From Thermoproteota archaeon (GTDB lineage: Archaea; Korarchaeota; JAOZGF01; JAOZFZ01), in NCBI GenBank assembly GCA_027492035.1, contig JAOZFT010000004.1, positions 558,001 through 622,000 of the forward strand: a DNA stretch of 64,000 bases. Direction: 5' to 3'. A program made the translations under genes and the position numbers. Shown piece by piece: positions 17,943 to 25,832 of this stretch (the stretch's first letter is position 1; each line of letters opens with the position of its first letter). The notes below the pieces were generated by a model. It was not told where the DNA came from. It saw only the letters and a program-made list of their open reading frames with translations, and made no database searches.

Positions 17943-19373
17943 GTGGCGAGAAATATGGAAGATTTAGCCTCAAAAATTATTGAACTAGGTTTAGAGAAAG
18001 GTGCAAGTTACGTTGATGTCAGAATTGAAAAAGGAAACAATGGAAAAATAACTGTAAGTAATGGGAAACTGGAGAAAACAAGTTTCGGTTTTGAGTCAGG
18101 AGTAGGAATAACTGTTCTTTTCAATGGAGCATGGGGCTTTTCCTCTACTTCTTCTCTAGAATGGAGTAAATTATCTAAATCTATGGTTTCAGCTTTAAAA
18201 ACAGCTAAAATAATCAGTAAAAAAATTAAGGAAGAAAACAAAGCTTCCTTAGCAGATACGCCAACAATTAAAGGCAAAGATGAATACTTAGGAAGAGAAA
18301 AACTTATAAACATCTCTCTAGAAGAGAAGATCTCCCTCACTTTGGATTTAGACAAAGTTATGGAAAAATTTGATGGAAGAATTAAAAACGCCACTGTAAA
18401 TTATTTGGAAGGCTACGGTGAAAAATTTTTCATGAACAACGAAGGAACAGAAATAAAGGTTTTAGGTTCTCGTTGTTACTTATCTATGCAAGCAGTAGCT
18501 GTTGAAAACGGTAAAGTCCAATCTTACAGGTCAAACGCAGCTAATAAGGGAGGATTTGATGGTTTAAAGGAACACGATCTTGAAAATAAAGCTTTAGAAA
18601 CAGCTGAAAAAGCAATTGTTTTGTTAAAGGCTAAACCAGCCCCTTCAGGGAAATATACAGCCTTAATAGACCCTGAACTCATAGGTGTTTTTGTGCATGA
18701 AGCTTTAGGACATGCTTTAGAGGCAGACTCAATAGTTTCAGGCGAATCCATACTTGCAAATAAATTAAACAAGAAAATATGTGCTGAGGAAGTGAATGTG
18801 GTAGATGACTCCACACTGAACTGGTGGGGGTCAGAAAAATTTGATGATGAAGGAACCCCCACTGAGAAAAGGGTGGTGATAAAAAATGGAGTACTTAAAA
18901 ATTACTTGTTAAACAGGGAAACAGCTTCAAAATTAAACCTGAAACCTAACGGCTCAGCAAGGGCTATGAATTACAGTTACAAACCAATAGTTAGGATGAG
19001 CAACACATACTTAGTTAAAGGAACCTATTCATTAGAGGAAGTATTAAATGAAATAAAAGAGGGAATCTATGTTAAGGGGAGCAGAGGAGGACAAGTTGAC
19101 ACAGCCACTGGAACTTTCCAGTTTAACGCCCAAGAAGCCTACAAAATAGAAAAAGGACAAATAACCACTCCTTTACTTGATGTTTCATTAAGCGGTTTAA
19201 CGCTGGAAACCCTAAATAAAGTAGAGGCAATCTGTAAAGATTTTAAACTGAATGTAGGTTTCTGCGGGAAAAACAGCCAATTAGTTCCTGTAGGGGATGG
19301 AGGACCACACGTAAAAGTAAGTGAAGTAGTGATTGGGGGGCGAAAACAGAAAATAAAGGGGTTTCTAAGGTGA
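17943..19373 (+). CDS. tldD: TldD metalloprotease subunit
   Basis: Catalytic subunit of the TldD/TldE zinc protease, which forms a heterodimer with the next gene product and trims unfolded peptides. The metal-binding signature HEALGHALEAD lies near residue 253, followed by the conserved FDDEGTPTEKR segment and SGESILANKL. 476 aa is normal length. GTG 17943 opens the frame, but the ATG at 17955 has AGGTGG 8 bp upstream and may be the true start. The final codons overlap the tldE start (GTGA). Archaeal homologues occur widely; the physiological substrate here is unknown. Confidence 0.95.
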   Translation: MARNMEDLASKIIELGLEKGASYVDVRIEKGNNGKITVSNGKLEKTSFGFESGVGITVLFNGAWGFSSTSSLEWSKLSKSMVSALKTAKIISKKIKEENKASLADTPTIKGKDEYLGREKLINISLEEKISLTLDLDKVMEKFDGRIKNATVNYLEGYGEKFFMNNEGTEIKVLGSRCYLSMQAVAVENGKVQSYRSNAANKGGFDGLKEHDLENKALETAEKAIVLLKAKPAPSGKYTALIDPELIGVFVHEALGHALEADSIVSGESILANKLNKKICAEEVNVVDDSTLNWWGSEKFDDEGTPTEKRVVIKNGVLKNYLLNRETASKLNLKPNGSARAMNYSYKPIVRMSNTYLVKGTYSLEEVLNEIKEGIYVKGSRGGQVDTATGTFQFNAQEAYKIEKGQITTPLLDVSLSGLTLETLNKVEAICKDFKLNVGFCGKNSQLVPVGDGGPHVKVSEVVIGGRKQKIKGFLR

Positions 19374-20704
19374 ATACCTTTGATTTTTTAGAGTTAGCTG
19401 TTAAAGAAGCTGAAAAAATGGGAGCTTCTGAAGCTGAAGCTTTTCGCGAGGAAGTGGATAGCTTAGAAGTAAAATTTGAAAAATTAACAATTAAAGAAAC
19501 AAAAAGAAGTTTTGTTGCAGGTTTAGGTTTAAGAGTAACTGTTGATAAACACATAGGGTTTGCTTACACTTCCCAGTTATCAAAGAAGAAAATCCTTGAA
19601 ACAGTTGATAAAGCCTTGAAAATAGCTAAACTTAAACCCAAAGATCCTAACTGGATTTCGTTACCTCAACCTAAAAAATACAGGAAAGTGAAGGATGTGT
19701 TTGATGCTGAAATAAACAATATGGAGCTTGAACAGTTAATTGATCCAACACTAACTTTGATTCAGAGCATGAAAATTAACAAGAAAATAGTTTCTGGAAG
19801 CGGCGGAATTTCTGTTAGTAAATGGGAAAAACTTATCTTAAACAGTTATGGGCTTCAAGGAAACGATAAAGGAACATCTATATTTGCTTCAGCCTTTTCC
19901 ATTTCTTCTGACAATGAAGAAACAGGTACAGGGATGGATTTCGCAACTTCAACCCGTTTCAAAAACATTAATTTTGAAGAAATCGGGAAAAATTCTTCAG
20001 AAACAGCTTTGAAACAGCTTGGTAAAAAGAAAATTGAAACCTTTGTGGGAGATATAGTTTTCCATCCGTTTGCTTTCGCAGACCTTCTTCAACAAATACT
20101 TGCGCCTGAACTTTACGGCGACAACGTCTTCAAAAAGAAAACACCATTTTATTCAAAGTTAAACCAAAAAATTTCAACTAAGAATTTTACATTGATAGAT
20201 AACGGCTTATACCCCGCAGGTTTAGGAAGTTCAAGCTTCGACGATGAAGGAACACCTACACAGGAAACAGTTCTTCTTGAAAAAGGGGTTCTGAAAGGGT
20301 TTCTTTACGATAATTACTGGGCTGGAAGGGAAAAGGTTGAAAGCACCGGAAATGCTTCAAGAAGTTATTCAGGTGAACCTTCAATTTCTTTTTCGAACTT
20401 AATCGTTAAACCTGGAAACAAAAATTTAACCGGGATATTAAGCGAAATAGAGGAGGGAATTTACGTTATTTCTTTAATAGGAACTCATACAGCTAACATT
20501 CCTTCAGGTAACTTTTCAGTAGCATCCTACATGCCTTTCAAGATAGAGGAAGGAGAAATAATGTACCCAATTAAACAGGCAATGATTTCAAGTGACACAT
20601 CAACTTTATTGAGTAAAATAGATGAAGTAGGTAAAGATTTAAAGGTGGTAGGGGGAGTTGTTACTCCACCAATTAAAGTGAAAAATGTGGCTGTTTCAGC
20701 TTAA
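19370..20704 (+). CDS. tldE: TldE/PmbA subunit
   Basis: Partner of TldD, 444 aa, same fold but without the HExxxH metal site, as expected for TldE. Conserved SSFDDEGTPTQETVLLEKGVLKGFLYDNYWA and GNASRSYSGEPSISFSN segments are present. GTG start inside the tldD stop (4-bp GTGA overlap) indicates coupled translation and equal stoichiometry. Its 3' end overlaps the end of the convergent AbiEii gene by 9 bp. Confidence 0.93.
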   Translation: MNTFDFLELAVKEAEKMGASEAEAFREEVDSLEVKFEKLTIKETKRSFVAGLGLRVTVDKHIGFAYTSQLSKKKILETVDKALKIAKLKPKDPNWISLPQPKKYRKVKDVFDAEINNMELEQLIDPTLTLIQSMKINKKIVSGSGGISVSKWEKLILNSYGLQGNDKGTSIFASAFSISSDNEETGTGMDFATSTRFKNINFEEIGKNSSETALKQLGKKKIETFVGDIVFHPFAFADLLQQILAPELYGDNVFKKKTPFYSKLNQKISTKNFTLIDNGLYPAGLGSSSFDDEGTPTQETVLLEKGVLKGFLYDNYWAGREKVESTGNASRSYSGEPSISFSNLIVKPGNKNLTGILSEIEEGIYVISLIGTHTANIPSGNFSVASYMPFKIEEGEIMYPIKQAMISSDTSTLLSKIDEVGKDLKVVGGVVTPPIKVKNVAVSA

Positions 20705-21712
20705 CTTTATTATTTCCCTTATTTCCTCCCTAACCCTCCCAACATATTCTTTCCATTCATACTTTCTAGATGGAAGAATAAATTCTCTTCTTGTTTCAAA
20801 TAATTTCCCATACTTAGTAAGTACTGAAATGTTTCTTTCAACTTGTTCAAACAGTTTTCTTGGTAAAACTGCACGTCTAGCCCTGTACAAGTAATCAATT
20901 CTTTTCTTGAAAAGGGAGATGTCAAGTTTTAATTTTAACAACTGGCCTAAATCGTAAAGGTCACAAAGGTGATCTCTTAAACTTAACTCTAAAGGTTTCC
21001 CAAGCCTAGATATTTTTTCAGCTATACAGTACTCAGGAGGAAAAACAAGTCCTTTAGCTTTCAAAACAGGTTTTTCGATTTTCTCTAAAATTGAAGGTAT
21101 CACTTTAGACTTAAAACTTTCAATAGGTTCTTTTTCATTAATTGAAACAGTTAACCTAACATAATCTAGTGAAGGAAGGAAGCCTAGTTCCTTTTTCATT
21201 CTCAGGAAATACATTGTTAACTTGTCTATTTCTTCCCCCCTTCTCAAAACATACCTTGGCAAGGAAACACCTACTGAATAAGTTGACATGAGTCTCCTGA
21301 GAGATAATAAATCAATAAAAACGTTTTTTTCAGCATCTATTTCGAAAAAGCCTAAATTAACTTTCACTTCATTACAAACCAGCTCATATGTTCCCCCCAA
21401 CTGTTCAATACACTTATTCAGTTTATCTAAACTATATCCCTTCTTACTTGAAAGGTTTGAAACTAAGTCTATGTCCCAACTGAACCTTGGAATTTCAGAA
21501 TACAAACGAGAAATCAATGTGCCACCCTTTAAACAAACAGGCACAGGTGAACACCTTAGTATTTGCGTTAAGGTGTCGTAAAAAATTATTTCTCGTTCAA
21601 CAACGCTTCTTGGAAGTTTCAGTTTCACCGCTAGTTGATCTATTTCTTCCAACCTAAGAATTTTTTTTCTCCAGGATTTAACTGCCCAATACATGCTGAA
21701 CAGCTTCTTCAA
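20696..21712 (-). CDS. AbiEii-type nucleotidyltransferase toxin
   Basis: Predicted toxin of an AbiE (type IV) toxin-antitoxin/abortive-infection pair. Characteristic AbiEii residues are LKGGTLISRLY (Lys62-Gly-Gly-Thr) followed by RFSWDIDLV (Ser78, Asp80, Asp82), the polymerase-beta-like catalytic site; PEYCIAEKISRL and RDHLCDLYDLGQLL match later conserved blocks. 338 aa is typical. Homologues use NTPs to modify tRNA or other targets. The frame opens with TTG 21712, overlapping the antitoxin gene by 35 bp; ATG 21694 would reduce the overlap to 17 bp. Convergent with tldE. Activity is not proven. Confidence 0.82.
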   Translation of the reverse strand: MKKLFSMYWAVKSWRKKILRLEEIDQLAVKLKLPRSVVEREIIFYDTLTQILRCSPVPVCLKGGTLISRLYSEIPRFSWDIDLVSNLSSKKGYSLDKLNKCIEQLGGTYELVCNEVKVNLGFFEIDAEKNVFIDLLSLRRLMSTYSVGVSLPRYVLRRGEEIDKLTMYFLRMKKELGFLPSLDYVRLTVSINEKEPIESFKSKVIPSILEKIEKPVLKAKGLVFPPEYCIAEKISRLGKPLELSLRDHLCDLYDLGQLLKLKLDISLFKKRIDYLYRARRAVLPRKLFEQVERNISVLTKYGKLFETRREFILPSRKYEWKEYVGRVREEIREIIKLS

Positions 21713-22478
21713 TCATCAACAAAACTTTTCTAGGCAACTTAACTTTTCCCTTCCCCTCAACAACCCCTGCTGTAGTCAATATAGCATTAAGAATATTTAA
21801 TGTATTCTTTGCTGAATATCTCTCCTTAGCAATTTTTAACACATCCTTTATTTCCACTATGGGGGAAAGCAGCAACTCAACAACGTCATCCAGTTTATCA
21901 ACCAAGTCTACCCTTCTCAAGACATCAATTATGGCTTTTTCAACAGTTGCAACTGGGGCTTGTCCACTCCACCCTCTAAAACTGACTTCTATTTCGTCGT
22001 AATCTTCAGGAAAAATTTTTTCTTCTTCAATAATAACTTTTACTGGTGAATAGGCGGATAAAGGGCCTCTTACCTTCACTATTCCCCTGTCCCCAATTAA
22101 ATGAAGCATATTCGGCTCCATAGTGAGATCTCTAGTTAACCCTCTAACTATAATTGCTGTTTCTCCTGTTAAATAATACTGGCCGAAACTTGAAAGAACA
22201 CTGAATATGTCCTTGAGTACCATAGTTTTCCTTTCAGTATTGAAAAGGTTCTCCAACACTTTAAAGTATGGGCTTAATAAATTTATTCCAATGGTCCTAG
22301 CTGCAGGGTTGTAAACAACAACTCCTTTCATTTCCGTTATTTGGGCATAGACTGTTGAAGGGGAACAGCCTGCCCTTTTAGCTAGTTCAGTGACCGTGAA
22401 ACTTTTTTCAGGGTTTAAAGCCAAAATCCTCAATACAGAAATTTTACAGCTTGACCCTAAAAATGTTTCAAGAAACAT
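21678..22478 (-). CDS. AbiEi-like winged-helix antitoxin/regulator
   Basis: 266 aa. Residues about 1-65 form a winged helix (FTVTELAKRAGCSPSTVYAQI as the recognition part). The remainder resembles the AbiEi/nucleotidyltransferase-like C-terminal domain (ATVEKAIIDVLRRVDL). Being directly upstream of and overlapping the AbiEii gene, it is best read as the cognate antitoxin and autorepressor. ATG start at 22478 lies inside a 9-bp-arm palindrome (22461-22480), with two further palindromic sites just upstream. Sequence similarity to bacterial AbiEi is weak, so an archaeal variant is likely. Confidence 0.72.
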   Translation of the reverse strand: MFLETFLGSSCKISVLRILALNPEKSFTVTELAKRAGCSPSTVYAQITEMKGVVVYNPAARTIGINLLSPYFKVLENLFNTERKTMVLKDIFSVLSSFGQYYLTGETAIIVRGLTRDLTMEPNMLHLIGDRGIVKVRGPLSAYSPVKVIIEEEKIFPEDYDEIEVSFRGWSGQAPVATVEKAIIDVLRRVDLVDKLDDVVELLLSPIVEIKDVLKIAKERYSAKNTLNILNAILTTAGVVEGKGKVKLPRKVLLMIEEAVQHVLGS

Positions 22479-22480
22479 TT
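22461..22480 (-). promoter_or_regulatory. Inverted repeat over the abiEi start codon
   Basis: AAATGTTTC and GAAACATTT arms separated by 2 bp; the initiation ATG is within the 5' arm. In the mRNA this gives an 8-bp stem with a CUUG tetraloop that would bury the start codon; in DNA it could be an operator. Part of the match is within coding sequence (MFLETF), so selection on protein could contribute. Confidence 0.45.
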
Positions 22481-22487
22481 CTATCCC

Positions 22488-22527
22488 TTTTCGAAAAACT
22501 AAATAATTCTATTCGAAAAAACGAATA
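22488..22527. promoter_or_regulatory. Putative AbiEi operator palindromes
   Basis: Two palindromes lie 10-50 bp upstream of the antitoxin ATG: TTTTCGAAAA (22488-22497) and TATTCG-A6-CGAATA (22510-22527, perfect 6-bp arms). The word TTCGAAAAA is repeated at 22490 and 22512, 22 bp apart, about two helical turns, as expected for cooperative binding on one DNA face. AbiEi proteins are known to bind inverted repeats in their own promoters. Confidence 0.5.
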
Positions 22528-22674
22528 AAAACTTACCTTTTTCAAAAACAATTTTACTCTTCAACCTTTTAAAACTGTGTAGGAAAAATATATAGAAGAA
22601 AAGGAAGAAGTGACAGGAATTTAAGTAATGGATTTAACACTTTGTTTCGCGGATTCCCTGAATTACAATAGTTT

Positions 22675-23238
22675 TTAACCTACTGCTTTCTTCTCTAAAA
22701 TTTCTAATCCTTCTTTGAATCCACTTGCAACTATTAAGTTTCCTTCCTCTATCTTTTCTTTACCGGAAGGGTTGTATATCCATCTTTTACCCTTCTTAAC
22801 AGCTATAATATGAACCCCTATCCTATCTTCTAGTTTCAATTCATTTATTGTTTTACCTACTAAAGTACTTCTTTTATTGATAGGGGTCAATGTAATAGAG
22901 TCTTCAGCTTCTTCAACAGCCATTTTAATTACTGGATGTGAAGCTATTCCTTTATCCACTACTTCAGCTATAGATGCTGCAGCATCTGACAATTTTTCAG
23001 CTAAAAAACCAAGTCTAAGTAAACCTACAATTTCTTTCTCTTCCCCCCTTTTGTTTTTCATTGAAATTACTTGTTGTTCAAATCTTGTCCTTAATTCGTC
23101 CATGTCTTCTTCAAGAATTAAAACTTCTTCAGCTATGTCTTTATTTCCGTAAATTAAGGCTGTGTAAGCTAAATCCATCATAACTCTTGAGGTGTCAATT
23201 AATTTAACAAGTAACTTTTTCACTTCTCCATTACTCAT
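22675..23238 (-). CDS. PhoU-TrkA_C domain protein (second copy)
   Basis: 187 aa: N-terminal PhoU-like helical domain (about residues 1-95), then a TrkA_C/RCK_C ligand-sensing domain (about 100-187; ITLTPINKRSTLVGKTINELKL, IGVHIIAVKKGKRWIYNPSG). Such COG3273-type proteins are encoded beside COG1824 Mg2+/cation permeases in archaea and are thought to gate them from the cytoplasm. The ATG start overlaps the stop of its paralogue (ATGA), so both are made together. Together with the paralogue and two half-permeases it forms a four-gene cation-transport set. Confidence 0.88.
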   Translation of the reverse strand: MSNGEVKKLLVKLIDTSRVMMDLAYTALIYGNKDIAEEVLILEEDMDELRTRFEQQVISMKNKRGEEKEIVGLLRLGFLAEKLSDAAASIAEVVDKGIASHPVIKMAVEEAEDSITLTPINKRSTLVGKTINELKLEDRIGVHIIAVKKGKRWIYNPSGKEKIEEGNLIVASGFKEGLEILEKKAVG

Positions 23239-23852
23239 TTTGTTGCAGGCACCTCTTGAATGACGCCCGTAGCTAGTTTCGAAAAAGTTTCAATTCCCCC
23301 TTTTGAACCCTTAAAAACAATTAAATCTCCAGTGTAAAGGGTTTCATCATTTGAAGGGTCAAATATCCATTTATGTTTCCTTCTTATAGCTATTATGTCA
23401 ACCCCAATTTTTATGTCCAGTTTAAGTTCCCCTATTTTCTTGCCTGAAAGCACAGAGTTACTGGAAACCTTTACTCCAGAATATTTCTCCTTTACTTCAT
23501 TTAGTGCCTCTCTAGCTAAAGGATGCCCACCCATGTTTTCCCATACAATATGGGCGAAATCAGGTGCTACACTTGCTATTTCATCCACTGCTGAACCAAC
23601 TTTTATTACGCCCACTATTCTTTCAGCGTCTTCAGCATCCCTTGCAGCCAAAGTGGCTTGCATCCATAACTGGTAAACTAAATCATCAATTTCATCCCTG
23701 ATTTCAATAAGTTCATCAGCTAAATCTTTGTCGTTAAAGAGAACAGCTGTGAAACCAAGGTCAACGAGGTATTCACTTAAGTCCTTCATTCTTCTTAAGG
23801 AGTCAAGGATTGAAATAGGTTTATAATAAATTTTTTCCTCTTCTTGCGTCAA
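23235..23852 (-). CDS. PhoU-TrkA_C domain protein (first copy)
   Basis: Paralogue of the next gene with the same order: PhoU helices, then TrkA_C (VKVSSNSVLSGKKIGELKL, IGVDIIAIRRKHKWIFDPSND). The frame is open to TTG 23873, but the TTG at 23852 has GGAGGGG 9 bp upstream and I prefer it, giving 205 aa. Likely forms a heterodimer with its overlapping neighbour, one for each half-permease (inference). It lies about 100 bp downstream of the permease genes on the same strand. Confidence 0.87.
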   Translation of the reverse strand: MTQEEEKIYYKPISILDSLRRMKDLSEYLVDLGFTAVLFNDKDLADELIEIRDEIDDLVYQLWMQATLAARDAEDAERIVGVIKVGSAVDEIASVAPDFAHIVWENMGGHPLAREALNEVKEKYSGVKVSSNSVLSGKKIGELKLDIKIGVDIIAIRRKHKWIFDPSNDETLYTGDLIVFKGSKGGIETFSKLATGVIQEVPATK

Positions 23853-23959
23853 AGGGTGAAATCCCCTCCACAATAAATTATTTTCTTCCTTTCTCCTCTT
23901 TTAAAATTTTTCGTTCACTCTTCTCAATGAAACATTTCAGAAACCTTCCCTTTAAAAAC

Positions 23960-24523
23960 TCAATAAGCCAAAGTTAAGGAAAGAGAATACAGAAGTATAG
24001 ATGTACTTATTAAGTCCCCAACGGTGGTTGTAACTGGGGGAGTGAAGTTGTCAGGGTCAATTCCCCTACTGAAAACCAAGTAAGAAATAACTAAACCAAC
24101 AGCAATCATTAAAAAAGTGGATAGAACCCCTGAAAACAATATTGAAAAAAAAAGTCTTAAGAAGTTGAAAGAAGTTGAAGCAAAAAAGGTGAAAGCTACA
24201 GTTACTCCAGAAATAAAACTGAAACCTATAAATGAAACACTTAAAACAGCGAAAATATTTGTAACCCATAAAGTTAAGGGCCTAAAGTTCATGCTTAATT
24301 GTCCAGTATGTAACAAACTTGTAATTTTGCTACAAAAAACATCAGCTAAATCCCCGGCCATGTTCATGAAAGCAGGCAAAACAATAAACAAACTGGGAAC
24401 CCTCAAAAAAATATCTCTCCCAACAACCTCCAAACGGCTCCCAGTTAATAAACTGAAAACTAAAACTGATAATAAAACGGGTAAACTCTCCCTAACAATC
24501 CTTCCTTTACTGTAAATAGGCAT
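23960..24523 (-). CDS. MgtE/COG1824-like half permease
   Basis: 187 aa integral membrane protein with about five hydrophobic segments. FIVLPAFMNMAGDLADVFCSKI and RGIDPDNFTPPVTTTVGDLIS match the conserved pore segments of MgtE/SLC41 Mg2+ channels (the PDN and PP..T..GD elements). Bacterial MgtE has an N-terminal cytosolic N/CBS region; this protein has only the membrane domain, as in archaeal COG1824. A strong GGGAGGAG ribosome site precedes ATG 24523. It follows its paralogue by 22 bp; the two would make a heterodimeric pore. Confidence 0.88.
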   Translation of the reverse strand: MPIYSKGRIVRESLPVLLSVLVFSLLTGSRLEVVGRDIFLRVPSLFIVLPAFMNMAGDLADVFCSKITSLLHTGQLSMNFRPLTLWVTNIFAVLSVSFIGFSFISGVTVAFTFFASTSFNFLRLFFSILFSGVLSTFLMIAVGLVISYLVFSRGIDPDNFTPPVTTTVGDLISTSILLYSLSLTLAY

Positions 24524-24545
24524 TTTCTAACTCCTCCCACATCCA

Positions 24546-25121
24546 CTAAACCAAAAAATTAATGGTTAAACTCGAAACCAAAATTAAGTAAAAAACAGTT
24601 AACAAATCCCCAATTGTTGCAACAATCGGTATAGTGACATTATCAGGGTCAAACCCCTTGTAAGAGAAGTAAAGAGAAATAGTAACTGTCAAAAAAATCT
24701 GTGTTAAACAGGAAAGAATGGTAGTGGCTAAAGAAATAATTAAAAGCCAAAAAAGTCCAATGTTTACGATGCGGAAGAAAAACATAAACCCGTAACAAAG
24801 GAAAACATAAACAGAATTAACCATTAGACTTAAAAAAAAAGTAGCGTAAATATTTTCCCTCAATTCCTCATTTACTTTATCTTCCCAGCTAATAAGCCCC
24901 AGATGAATAGCTGAACCTAATCTTTGAGCAAGACTGGTGGAAATATTTCCTCTGCTCTCCATTAAACCTGGAAGCAGGAACAAAATCCCAGGCAAAAAAG
25001 AAAGGGTTCTGTTCATACTCACAAGAATGTTCCCAGCTGCAAGCTCAGCTAAAGCAGTAAAAATTATGAAGGGGGTAGCCTCAAAAACTGTTCTCTTAAA
25101 ACTCCCCAAGTAACCCTTCAT
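24546..25121 (-). CDS. MgtE/COG1824-like half permease
   Basis: 191 aa membrane protein, paralogous to the gene just downstream: FLLPGLMESRGNISTSLAQRLGSA and KGFDPDNVTIPIVATIGDLLT are the pore motifs. About five transmembrane helices. Transports Mg2+ or another divalent cation (family knowledge). First gene of the leftward four-gene set, divergent from an Lrp-type regulator 170 bp away. Regulation could be through that regulator or via the PhoU-TrkA_C partners. Confidence 0.88.
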   Translation of the reverse strand: MKGYLGSFKRTVFEATPFIIFTALAELAAGNILVSMNRTLSFLPGILFLLPGLMESRGNISTSLAQRLGSAIHLGLISWEDKVNEELRENIYATFFLSLMVNSVYVFLCYGFMFFFRIVNIGLFWLLIISLATTILSCLTQIFLTVTISLYFSYKGFDPDNVTIPIVATIGDLLTVFYLILVSSLTINFLV

Positions 25122-25291
25122 CCCCGTTCACCTTCCACTGAACCTAAAAATTAAAAAAAGTAATGAGGTATTATTTTAAAAATTTTTCAATGTCCACGTA
25201 AAAAGGAACCTTTTTGAATAAAGCTTTTTACCTTTCTCTTTAAGAGATCCTCAACAACCCCTCCTTTCAAGAAAAAAGGGTTGATGTAGGT

Positions 25292-25777
25292 TTGGATGAA
25301 TTAGATAAAAAAATACTGCATGAAATGAATAAAAATGCCAGGGTGCCCGTAGCTGCGCTAGCTAAAAAACTGAAAAAACCAAGAACAACCATTGCCAACC
25401 GAATCCTAAGCCTAGAAAAACAAAAAATAATAAAGGGGTACAAACTAAACCTAGATTTCAACAAATTAGGCTACAACTTCACAGCATACATTCTAATGAG
25501 AGTTAAAAGAAGAAAACCTGAAGAAGGAATCTCAAACCAAGTTATTTTGGCAAGAAAAATACTGAAAGACACTTCCCAAAACAATCAACTCCCCCTGATT
25601 GAAGACGCAAAAATCATCACAGGACCATACGACATATTACTAAAAATAAGGGTTAGGAAATGGGAGGATTTAACAAACTTCCTAATAGTATATCTACCAA
25701 AACATGGAGAAATAGAGCACACAGAAACCATGATGGTGCTTTTCGACGTGGCAGATAGGAACCAAATAAAAATTTAG
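25292..25777 (+). CDS. Lrp/AsnC family transcriptional regulator
   Basis: 161 aa. N-terminal winged helix (LDELDKKILHEMNKNARVPVAALAKKL) and a C-terminal RAM/effector domain containing ITGPYDILLKIRV and a final HTETMMVLF strand. Between the domains is an insertion of about 25 residues (RRKPEEGISNQVILAR...) compared with typical Lrp. TTG start (MDELDKKIL is the usual family start). Divergently placed to the Mg2+ transport set, it may regulate it or act globally; the effector is unknown. Confidence 0.9.
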   Translation: MDELDKKILHEMNKNARVPVAALAKKLKKPRTTIANRILSLEKQKIIKGYKLNLDFNKLGYNFTAYILMRVKRRKPEEGISNQVILARKILKDTSQNNQLPLIEDAKIITGPYDILLKIRVRKWEDLTNFLIVYLPKHGEIEHTETMMVLFDVADRNQIKI

Positions 25778-25832
25778 AAGGAATCCCTTTCCCAAAACTT
25801 AAAAAATCTGAAAAAAAAGGGGAAGAAAAGCA

